A DNA stretch of 64,000 nt, taken from Tetrastigma voinierianum. Its lineage: Eukaryota > Streptophyta > Magnoliopsida > Vitales > Vitaceae. Both the position numbers and the translations under genes were made by a program. Shown piece by piece: positions 1 to 9,298 of the stretch (within the stretch, counting starts at the first letter, position 1; every line of letters starts with the position of its first letter). The stretch covers positions 430,990 through 494,989 of the forward strand of contig JAEQBH010006371.1 of assembly GCA_016808115.1 (NCBI GenBank). The letters are read 5' to 3'. The notes under the pieces were generated by a model. The model had not been told where the DNA came from. It made no database searches and worked only from the letters and a program-made list of their open reading frames with translations.

Positions 1-660
1 CTTTGATACACCCATGTCAGGCTAATTTTGTTTCGTTGCTGCTCTAGCAGCAAGTATAAATATATATGTTCCCCCAGCCTTTTTAATCAATGAAAATCAA
101 ATAGTTATTTTTTCTTCACGATCCAAAGAATATTCACAGTATTTGAGGGCCTTAACTTTGTCATGGCTACTTATAATAGGTACACCGAAGGATCTTTTCT
201 TACTTTGCTCTTGGCCCTTTTTATGGCCCATTATCTCTTCCCACTCCATTGGGATAAACTTTTAACTACTGTTAGCTTAATTTTACGACTTGGGGTTTGT
301 ATCTTTTGTAACTAAGGTTGAACCAGATGTCGACTAAGGCTCCATCACAACCCCTCTTTGGCACCACAAATTATAGCAATCATTTCATCGAGTGAAAGGA
401 ACTTCTTCCTTTACTACCACTTGCATTCAAACAAGATCAAACCTGACATTCAATGCAGCGAGAAACGTTGCATTTACAGTATGAATATATACATAAAAAT
501 ACACTAACTTGTCTGACTATGAATATTCTATAAGCGTGTGTGGTTGTAATAATATTTGACAATTGTAATAATCTTCAACAATAAGCAAGAGGTAGTTTAA
601 CCAAATAACTTCCCTATGAAGAAATTAACAACATGACAAAGACATATCTTTAATCTTAGT
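1..660. other. Intron-like sequence with an LTR-end remnant
   Basis: At about 45-115 there is a TATA-like run (tataaatatata) followed by 'atcaatgaaaatcaaa' and a T-rich stretch. The same block recurs near 39727-39755, so both look like 3' parts of one plus-strand LTR family. At 328 a plus-strand ATG opens STKAPSQPLFGTTNYS, which could be the first codons of a Copia gag, but stops follow soon. I see no host exon here. Confidence 0.3.
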
Positions 661-3600
661 GGCCATGTTCTCTGAAACCCATCTTTTACTTAGGACTAGA
701 GATTTGAGCTCATGTCACCGTTTATCAAGAAAGTAGAATAACTCCACAAAAACTTGTTGTGAAGAGAAAGAGAGAAGAAGAGTAAACACAATATCTAGCG
801 CTCCTATCTGACTAGGCATATATGTCATATGCGCTGAAACTTACATTACAATGTATTTAATTCTAGGACCTTTGAGAGATTTGGTAAAGATGTCTGCTAG
901 TTGATCATTTGAATTGACAAAACTAGTAGTTATACATCCTGATGCGATCTTCTCTCTAATGAAGTGGCGATCCCGACTTCAATGTGTTTAGTCACTCATG
1001 GAAGAGAAACTGGATTGGATGCAATATGCAAAGCGGCTTGGATTTATCACGAGATGAGCTTCATGCATTCATCCTTTCGAATCTTAACTCTGGAGAAGGT
1101 GTACCGATATATGAATTCACATGTTGCGAGTGCGTAGCTCGATGCCGACTGGCGCTAGATCAGCCACTATGTGTTGTTTCTTACTCTTCGAGGATGTGGG
1201 TTACTGCGTGAAAACCGCAATCTGCGAAGTGGAGCGCTATCGTGGGTGTTGTGATGCTGCACATCTGATAGTAACCCGATAACGGTGTATTATACGATAC
1301 CATTATAGCAGCTGGGCACGGTGTACTTTTGATATATCGAAGAATCACGAAATTCTGACGTCGATGGGTATCGGCGTGGTGATTGTAGGAATTGACTAAC
1401 AACACTTGGAAAGGAAATGTCTAGCCAAGTAATAGTGAGGTAGTTCAGTTTACCTACAAGTCGTCGATTTCTCTTAGGATCTCTGCAAAGAGAATACACT
1501 TTGTCTCAGATACTGAGTTTGACATTAGGATCCATAAGGTGTCGGCCCAGGTAACATGCGGTTTCTTCGAATATTCAAAAAGCATACTTAAGTTAAGAGA
1601 GAGGGCTTCTGTGAGCTTGGATTGAGCTATCTCATTCAGAGAATCTTGAGTTTTCGAGTCTTTAGTTTGAAAGTGGATGAAAAGGTGTTGCTTTAGTTTC
1701 TAAATATCATCCTAATCACTACCTGTAATGACGATGTCATCCACATAAATAACCAGATAAATACACTGCCCCAAAGAGTTATGATGATAAAAAGCTGAGA
1801 TTGTCATTTGTACTCACGAGCATGTGAGAATTCTTGAACAACAGAACTAAAACGGCCAAACCATGCTCGAGGAGATTGTTTCAAGCCATATAGAGAGCGG
1901 CGTAACCTGCACACTAAACCAGACTCCCCCTGAGCAACAAAACCAGGTGGTTGCTCCATATAAACTTCATCAGCGAGATCACCATGAGGGAAGGCATTTT
2001 AATATCAGTGATAAAGTGGCGGGAACACATAGCAACCTGTGGAAGAAGGGAGACGGATAAAGCAATCTTGGTAATGGGAGAATGTGTCACTAATAATCGG
2101 AGACTATAAACCTAAGTATATCCTTTAGCAGCAGCGGGCCTTAAGGCGTCAGCACACGATCATCGAAGACCCGACCTTAGCGTGTAAACTGGCGGCTTGA
2201 CCAGCGGAAACTTGCAAATGGCAAAACAGCAAGATCTCGGCGCCCGATAGAGTCTGGAAGCGGTCATTTCATCTACCATTACTGTCCTTGACCCGGATGG
2301 GAAAGAGCCTCGTTGGTGTTCTTAGGAAGAGAAACAGAGGATATAGTAGAAACAAATGCAGAGTAGGGTGAAGATAATCGATGGTAACTCAAAAAATTGT
2401 AAATAGGATGAGGATTGCTAGTAGATCGATTACCTTTCTCAAGAGCAATGAGCAAGTTATCCCAGCGAGCGGTAGGGTAGGAGAAGGCGAAAGGATAGGA
2501 AGTGAGTCGAGTAGGGGCCTCGACGAAGGAGAGGAACAAGCACGGTGTGCGATGATAAACACAGAAGTGGACGAGAAGACCATCATCGAATATAGGCGGG
2601 AGATGATGGGAGGGTGGAGCTTGATAGCAGACGGGAAGAAACTCGGAGGAGGAGAAGAAGGGTGAGTCCTCGAAGAAGGTGACATCAGCAGAAAGAAAGT
2701 ATCGATGAGTCTAAGTGGAATAACAATGATAACCCTTCTGAAGTCGGGAGTAGCCTACGAAGATGCATTTCGTGGCCTTAGCGGAAAGCTTGTCTTGTCC
2801 TGGAGTGAGAATATGAACAAAGCAGAATCTGACCAAAGACGCGAGGAGGAAGGAAATAAAGTGGTTGGTCGGGGAAAGAAGTGAATGAGGAATCGATCGT
2901 ATAACAGAGATAAGGGCATATGATTAATCAAATAACAAGCGGTAGAACAACGTCCTAAGCGAGACACATGATAATGGAGGAGGAGAGTGCAGTACCGATA
3001 AGATGACAATTCTTACGTTCGGCTACCCGTTTGTTGAGGAGTATGAGCATAAGAGGCGTGAAGGATCCCATGTTGGGACATAAATGAAATAAAGGGTGCA
3101 GAAAAATATTCCCTAGCATTGTCACTACATAACACACGAATAGAAATATTGAACTGGGTTAGAATTTCAGCATAAAATTTCTAGAAAATAGAATATAACT
3201 CAACTCGATTTTTCATTAAAAATAACCAGGTACATCGAGAATAGTCATCAATGAAAGTAACAAAATGCGAAATCTAAAAGTAGAAGCGGTCGACAGGGAC
3301 CCCTGAGCATCAATGTGGGTGATTCCGAAAGGAGATTTTTGCCAGTTGTTCAAGCGTTGCGGGAACAGACACGAGTATGTTTCGAGTGGCGAACTCTGTT
3401 AGTGGCAGCCGAAGTGGAAAAAGCGAGGGACATGCCTAGAACCCAGAAGACTGGGAGTGACGGACGTGGATGAGGAAAGGGCATCGGTGGAAAGCATGGC
3501 TAGCGGGGATGATTTGAGGGTAAGTGATAAAGGCCTTGAGACTCACGTCCGATGCAGTCGTCTTCCCAGTACTCAGGTCACCTGAGTCGTGAAATTTATC

Positions 3601-3759
3601 GGAAAAAATAATGGAGCGGTTAAAGAGTGCAGTGATTTTCTTGTGGAAATAAGATTAAAGGACACTCGGGGTATAAAGAGCAGGAAGTGAGAGGTAGGGA
3701 AGGGAGAGGATGTGCGAACCAATGCAGCATCCTGATTTAAGAACCATTAGCTAAGGTAG

Positions 3760-4060
3760 CATTAGGTAAAGTAAGGGGTAGTAGTAAGAAGAGAAAAGAT
3801 CTTTATTACGGATATGTGATCGAAAGAACCCGAGTGCAGAATCGAGTTGAAGATGTATGAGTAAGGTAGGCAGCATTGCAGTCTGGGCAACAGATGCAAC
3901 AAAGGCGACTTAGTTTGCTTGATAGCGAGATAGTCCTCATACTGTTGTCGATGGGAATCTGCTGAGATGTGGAGAAGGCTGATCTGAGTAGAGAATGAGG
4001 AATCAGTGGGCCACATGGCGGTGAGGGAGATTAGATCCGTCACGGTGATAACAACGATCA
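3760..4060 (-). pseudogene. Aspartic protease relic of Copia A
   Basis: Minus-strand reading ILHSGSFDHIS corresponds to the Copia protease active site ILDSGASDHI. The catalytic D-S-G is changed to H-S-G. Flanking frames carry stops. The same segment recurs in Copia B (21066-21293) and at 32.84-33.0 kb. Confidence 0.65.
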
Positions 4061-5328
4061 CCAGTATTGGCGAGCTTATTACGATAGGTCGCGGTGGGAC
4101 ATTGTCCTCTACTTGATTTCATTGCGATCCTCCCAGAAGGTTAGTGTGAAACTAACACGGAGAATCACGAAGGTATCGGATGGCAAGGTGTATTGGAATA
4201 CGGAGGAGGCGACGAGCACGTAAATCGAGGGGATGGGACGATGGACTACGAGAATCGATCTTGGATGGTCTGAATCGGACGGAGGCGATAAAGCGGGATC
4301 ATGAAGAACTTGTCAATCTGCGTTTGTTGAGCTGATCACTAGTAAGGGCATCGGTGTCGAGAACTCCTACTTAAAGCCAATCAGCGATATAATTAGATAA
4401 ATTACGTATCACATTGTGTCGGATATTGTGATCACGAAAACCACCTTATAAAGGCATTGGATATCGACCATTATGTAGAACTTTTGCACGATTCGAACTT
4501 AGAACATGTTTTGGCAGAAAAATAAACAAAGATTTTGGATCAATGAAATTTGCCATAATACACTACATAGTTATTACATATTTTCTTCCATTGCACCTTA
4601 TCGACATTAGGTATAGAGAATCCTCCGGAGTGTAATAAGATGATCGTAACCTTGTCCCGTGAACCCGAAAGTTCCCTGGTAGACCGGGAAAGGTAATTCT
4701 ACGATCAATTTTTTCTAGATGTGATAGTAGGAGATCAGGATATACTTGAGATGTAAAAATAGGATTTTAGTTGTCATATCCATAGCGGAGATTGAATCGC
4801 GTTTGGATTGAAGAGAGCCTAATAAGAGGGCGAAGATCACGAAATTTGTGGAACTTGAGAATCGCGGTGTGGAATTGGAGATGAAGAAAAGTGACCCCGG
4901 CAGAGTGGAGAAGATCATTGACGGTCTTGGCCAGTGAAATGGGCAAAAATGTGGATAAGGAGGACTCGGGGTGGACCACCAGGAGGATGGAGGCGACAAG
5001 GCGGCGCCCGGACGAACTGGATGAGAGATCTAGATCACCGGAAAAGTGAGCCACGCGCACACCTTGTGGCCGAGGGCGTGGACGGCGGTGTAGGAGAGGG
5101 CCGAGCGTGACGGTGCGTGTGGAGGCTGTTTTTCGACGGGGTTTCTTGCCGTCAATGTGGGATCGGCCTCATGCGCTGGGAATGCGGGTTCAGGCGGGAA
5201 GGCGTGGAAAAGTCCGCGACGGCGACGGCCCCGTGAGGAGATCCGACGACGAGAAGGGTTCAGGGAGGGAAGAATAAAATTAATAGAATGAAACACGATC
5301 AGAAAAAGTAAAATTAGGTTTCCACTTT

Positions 5329-5340
5329 GGCTCGATACCA
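5329..5340 (-). promoter_or_regulatory. Primer-binding site of Copia A (tRNA-iMet type)
   Basis: TGGTATCGAGCC immediately after the LTR. It matches the initiator tRNA-Met complement TGGTATCAGAGC with a small change. Fixes the LTR/internal border and the minus orientation. Confidence 0.75.
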
Positions 5341-5485
5341 TGTGAAAATAGAGAATCCCTAATTTTTATTATATTCATGGAAAAGACTTACCTCTACATT
5401 ACATATTGGACTTATATATACACACACTCATGGGATCCACAATACAGTAAGAAAATAAAAGGAAAATACTGTACAATATCTAACA
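5341..5485 (-). repeat. 5' LTR of Copia A (145 bp)
   Basis: On the minus strand it starts TGTTAGATATTG and ends ATTTTCACA, giving the TG...CA ends of an LTR. It holds a TATA-like GTATATATAAG. It is directly followed by the primer-binding site. At 145 bp it is short for an autonomous Copia. Confidence 0.75.
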
Positions 5486-5663
5486 GTTGTGTTGTACATC
5501 AATAACCACAATCTACTTTATTTAGTTTAGGAAAGCCCACTCACTAGTCAACCTAGGTGAAAAGTAATGAATATAAATAAAACTAGTTTGTGAAATGGAA
5601 ATATTTTATCAATAAAAGAAAGAAAAAAAAAACTCAGGAATAAGATTTCGGAGCTAATCTCAC

Positions 5664-5715
5664 CATGGTACACTGGCTTAACTAATTGAGCACAACAACG
5701 CCCAGTTTCACTCTC
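5664..5715 (-). CDS. Agenet protein, exon after the second Agenet repeat
   Basis: Acceptor TGTACTTTTGGTGGCTGCAG precedes ESETGRCCAQLVKPVYH and a CATG/GTGAG donor. Plant Agenet proteins of this type usually carry an 'R-x-A-R-L-I-K-P' box shortly after the D-W-x-P...G-W motif. CAQLVKPV fits that position. It ends in phase 1, so at least one further exon is needed. That exon would lie beyond Copia A (below about 0.7 kb) or outside the window. Confidence 0.65.
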
Positions 5716-6028
5716 CTGCAGCCACCAAAAGTACAAACAATTAAGCAGTGAAAAGAAGAAGCATCTACACACAAGATTAAGGTATATGAGCTATTTGAGA
5801 ACAGAAGAATCATAGAAGTCCACAGCAATCATCAAATTAAGTTTCACAAGCTACAAAATGATAATAAGGCAAACATAATTAATATAACATGAATTGCTGA
5901 TTTATCCATCAGAAAAAAGATATCAGATAGATTTTTAAAATGAATTGGTGATATAATCCATCAAAAACACTCTTGTTACTAACCATCATTGGGGAGCAAC
6001 GAAAAACTTGAGTACATAGTATAAAACC

Positions 6029-6220
6029 TGTGAGATGAGAGAAGAAAAGAACACTTTTCTTCATTGAATAAGTTCATTACATGGTATAGAGACACCTATA
6101 TATATACAAAATAATGGAACAAAAAGGAAACAAATAAAGTGTAAAAGGAAGGAGGATAATGTACAAAAAAAGGTAGGAGATAAACGAAAAGAATACAGGA
6201 ATATTCTTTATTCTCGGCTA
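6029..6220 (-). repeat. 3' LTR of the 6-kb TRIM (192 bp)
   Basis: It is the partner of the LTR at 6624-6816. The first bases are mutated (TAGCCGAGAAT instead of TGTTGAGAAT), while the end TCTCACA and the adjacent TSD are preserved. Confidence 0.83.
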
Positions 6221-6610
6221 CTCCCCCTGTTAGAGCATATAGATCGTATGCGCGAAGAGCTTGTTACACATATACTTAATCGGAGAGGGTTCGCTAGATA
6301 AAGATTACATTAAGAGGATTACGTAGAAGGTTCCAGAAGATTGTCGAAGAGAACTAACGAGAGGGTCGAGACGGAGAGGGTCAGATGGAGAAGGTCCATA
6401 GGAGAAGATCAAACTAAGAAAATCGATGGAAGATCTAGCTGAGAAGATCCGACGGAGAAGATCGATGGCGAAAGAAATCAAATGGAGAGAGATCCCGGGT
6501 TGGAGAAGGTCGGAATGGAGAAGATCCAGGATTGGATAAGGAGTCCATCGAGGAAGAAGGTCAGGTCGGAGAGTCGATCGAAGAAGATGACTCACTTAAG
6601 AACCAACCAT

Positions 6611-6623
6611 GGCTTTGATACCA
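6611..6623 (-). promoter_or_regulatory. Primer-binding site of the TRIM
   Basis: TGGTATCAAAGCC directly follows the 5' LTR, complementary to plant initiator tRNA-Met. The opposite end has the polypurine tract CAGGGGGAG (6221-6229) directly before the 3' LTR. Confidence 0.85.
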
Positions 6624-6816
6624 TGTGAAATAAGAGAAGAAAAGAGTGATTTTCTTTATTGAATGAGTGAGTTCATTACATAGTATAGAGACACCTATAT
6701 ATATACAAAATAATGGAACAAAAAGAAAACAAAATAAAGTGTAAAAGGAAGGAGGATCAAAAAAATGTAGGAGATAAACCAAAGAATATCTAAGGAATAT
6801 TCTTTGATTCTCAACA
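6624..6816 (-). repeat. 5' LTR of the 6-kb TRIM (193 bp)
   Basis: Minus strand starts TGTTGAGAATCAAAG and ends ATTTCACA. It contains TATATATAGG and an ATTCAATAAAG poly(A)-type signal. This LTR family (family 1) recurs at 13353, 24611, 27264, 27656, 33440 and about 33828. Confidence 0.85.
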
Positions 6817-6927
6817 AAACCATAAATTGTTTACATGAGCCTAAAACTCTTGCCCTCATCGTTGAATAATATAGGTATTCAAGTACCAATCAAAAAATAA
6901 TAATATAGGTATTCGAATATGAAATAC

Positions 6928-6984
6928 CTCAACAAGGATCGTAGCCTCACGAGCAGACCTGAGAGCCACAAAGTCCTTCCCTTG
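6928..6984 (-). CDS. Probable 57-base exon, phase 0 both ends
   Basis: Acceptor TTGTTACTTCACAGATTTCTTTAG, then QGKDFVALRSAREATILVE, then donor GAG/GTATTT. There are no stops and the splice borders are good. It lies in order between the exon ending GWRVATPP and the exon starting ESETG, which already fit each other in frame. It would therefore be a cassette-type insertion in the protein or belong to an isoform. I do not know this peptide from the family. Confidence 0.45.
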
Positions 6985-7019
6985 CTAAAGAAATCTGTGA
7001 AGTAACAATTATAAAATTC

Positions 7020-7790
7020 ACTTCTAGTAGAAGTTCCTAATGCCCACTATATAAGCCTTTCAAATTCGATGGTCTGATGGCCATCCTCATTCCTGTGAGT
7101 TTGAGAAAAGCATGCACCACCTCACACAATGGTTTTGTTAAAAACATCTCCAATGCCAAATCATCCCAGTTTCCCCAAAGCACAACCATGACTTGAGCTT
7201 ACACTTCTCTTTGGGAGGATTAGCCCACCAACACTAAGCATCTTCCATATTCTCTTATCCAAAAAAGCTAAAGAGATGAGCTTGAGTGGATTCCTCAAAA
7301 TAAAAAATACTTAAGGAAATTATAAAAGCGTTAATCTACCCTATATCCCCACCTACTCCAAATCCTCAAATGTCCTCTTTCACTTTCCAACCAAATCACC
7401 CACAACAAAGTAAGGGGAACACTAAGTCATGGTATGCTTCTTTCACTTGTACAGAATCCATCAACGAGTTACGAGAATGGCTGATAAGTAGGTTGGTTTG
7501 ATGAAACTTAACGACGAGCAAGGCTTGATAATAGCTGCAAAGAAACATAGGAATGAAGAAATAGATTGTCAACTACTTCTCAATTGACCATTTATAAAAC
7601 ACATCTTCCAAGGTTGATGGCCTCGTTACACAAGGCTTTGTCTTAAAGGGAGCTTTCATCTTCCTAATGAATTCAACCACAAGAAAAGCAGTTGGATAAA
7701 CCCTAGACATAAGGAATTAAAGCAGAGATCCAGAAATAAGCATGTCTACTCTATCTAGAGCCCATATGTTTCATCACGATCTAGAGCCCA
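7020..7790. other. Intron sequence without a recognisable gene
   Basis: It is less AT-rich than the surrounding intron and gives longish minus-strand readings (for example VYPTAFLVVEFIRKMKAPF near 7690) with many stops. I could not assign a family; a decayed LINE or gene fragment is possible. Confidence 0.25.
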
Positions 7791-7804
7791 TATGTTTCAC
7801 CAGG

Positions 7805-7907
7805 CCTTTGGGTCCCCCTTGTATACTCCATGTATACTGTTTGGCTTTTCTTTTTTTTTTCTTTTTTTTTTTTTTGTGATTAATGAATTTCTTTACCTAT
7901 CAAAAAA
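7805..7907 (+). mobile_element. Very short 5'-truncated LINE 3' end with TSD
   Basis: About 103 bases contain only a LINE 3' UTR (gtatactccatgtatac, T-rich tract) ending in a short A run. It is flanked by atgtttcaccagg (7792-7804) and atgtttcatcagg (7908-7920), a 13-bp duplication with one difference. The size and the A tail fit target-primed reverse transcription that stopped early. Confidence 0.6.
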
Positions 7908-8397
7908 ATGTTTCATCAGGATCTAAATTAGAGAAGGAAACGAGTTCCAGACTTTGGATAAGGAAGCAAATTTAATCATCTCTATCATGCATTTCTCCAA
8001 AAAATTGAATCACCAACTGAGAAAAAAGAGAAGGGGCATGACTTGGGCAAATGACAGCCACAGAAGAATTTCTTTGGTTGCAAGGGGTGCAGATTTATCC
8101 TGTTACCAACAGGCTTTCCTAGAAATATTCTCTCCAACCATTTCTAACAATGTGTTTAACATGAAGAGAAAGCAGAGTAAAGGCTGAGAAATGGCTTCCC
8201 AAGGAAAATGATGAAAAATACTAGAAGCCTTGAGTTAGCATCCTATCCATTTATCTGCAGTTTATATTTACTTGTAATGAGAAAGTGCCTCAAAGAATTA
8301 TATTCTATTAGAAACCATCACAGCCACTAAGCACATAGAACCTCTTCCTCAAAAAGCCTTCAATTCCTAATCCATCCTCAAAATTGAATTTACATAC

Positions 8398-8442
8398 ATG
8401 CAACCAGGTTCCCATGACTGAATCAAAAAACCTACATGGAAC
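8398..8442 (-). CDS. Weak candidate 45-base exon
   Basis: Acceptor TTTATCTATCTTTCAG is followed by 45 bases reading VPCRFFDSVMGTWLH without a stop, then a CAT/GTATGT donor. It is phase 0 at both ends, so it could be skipped or included without changing frame. I do not recognise the peptide as part of the Agenet family. It may be chance. Confidence 0.2.
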
Positions 8443-8928
8443 CTGAAAGATAGATAAATGCAATGAGATAATATATCATTAATTACCTTGCAAAGAGTTG
8501 GTCAAGCAAACAAAAGGATTAGAATCAATAATATGTAAACATAAGAATAGTTGGTCAAGCTCAACCGGGATGAAAATACACACAAAAAATCAGAAGCAAA
8601 TAAAAACAAATAAAACAGACGATATGCCTGAGACTGAACAACCTTGAGATAACAGAAAAAGGGAAGAAGAAAAAAAAGCAATAAAAGCAAAATTTTAAGA
8701 CTCAAAACACATTTTTTTTGGTTTGATGTTTCCTCTATTATTAGTTAACAGTACTCTTATCTATCCCTGAAGCAAATATCCAAAACAATAAATTGATTCA
8801 AAGATAAACAATACTGATTCTACAGACAACAAAAATAAATAATGAAATACCAGAAAAGATAACTTCATATGATTGTCGATGTTAAAAGGAGAACAGAAAA
8901 AAGATGACAAGGAGTACAAGGAACCCAC

Positions 8929-9045
8929 CGGCGGAGTTGCTACTCTCCAACCATACGATGGAGACCAATCTAAAGATGGCCGTAGGTCCTTGCAGAAAAC
9001 TTCATATGACGACCCTTCGCCATCAGGGGGCGGTAGCAGCTCAAT
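8929..9045 (-). CDS. Agenet protein, exon completing the second Agenet repeat
   Basis: It is a clean 117-base exon of 39 codons with no stop, preceded by the acceptor TCATTTTCTTGTTTTTCTAG and followed by the donor CCG/GTGGGT. It starts IELLPPPDGEGSSY, continues EVFCKDLRPSLDW and ends GWRVATPP. This is the second half of the Agenet fold and joins directly to the exon ending at 35376. Phase 0 at both ends. Higher GC than its surroundings, as expected of an exon in AT-rich intron sequence. Confidence 0.82.
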
Positions 9046-9298
9046 CTAGAAAAACAAGAAAATGAAAAAAATAAGCTGAACATAGCAAAGAGATTTTTCT
9101 CAAGTTCTTTTATCAATAGAAAGCATGATGCATAATGTTGCAAATAGACAAGGGATACATATTATGTATAAAGTATTTCATATATATCTTTGATTGGTAC
9201 ACTCAACATATGCAGTCAAAGCAAAGTCTATCAAGAATGAACAGCCTTTCTTACTGATTTGTAAATATCAAAACAATTTATTGTAAAGCAAGTGATTA

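Larger units (their letters stand above)
690..5485 (-). mobile_element. Copia A, degenerate minus-strand LTR retrotransposon
   Basis: From the 5' end (high coordinate) it has a 145-bp LTR, primer-binding site, gag remnants (about 4.7-5.1 kb), a protease relic, integrase-like remnants (about 3.0-3.7 kb), reverse transcriptase with an intact YVDDIVIT box (1722-1749) and the terminal LADIFTKSLKGP motif (863-905). The 3' LTR is barely recognisable, beginning near 797 with TAGATATTGTG. The reading frame is broken throughout. It sits downstream of the last visible Agenet exon, in the same orientation as that gene. Confidence 0.8.
6029..6816 (-). mobile_element. TRIM: complete miniature LTR retrotransposon, TSD AAACC
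   Basis: It is 788 bp long: LTR 6029-6220, LTR 6624-6816, about 400 bp between, and an exact 5-bp direct repeat AAACC at 6024-6028 and 6817-6821. The internal part has only the priming sites and GA/TC-rich sequence built on a 'gagaagatc' theme, with no gag or pol. A 96-codon frame over 6305-6595 has no recognisable domain. The two LTRs agree at very roughly 85 percent by eye. It lies in an Agenet intron. Mobilisation would need proteins from a full Copia; the element ending at 13546 shares its LTR and 3' end. Confidence 0.88.

Noticed and set aside
6305..6595. 96-codon minus-strand frame in the TRIM
   Set aside because: It consists of GA/TC-rich internal repeats; no domain, and other TRIM copies do not preserve it.
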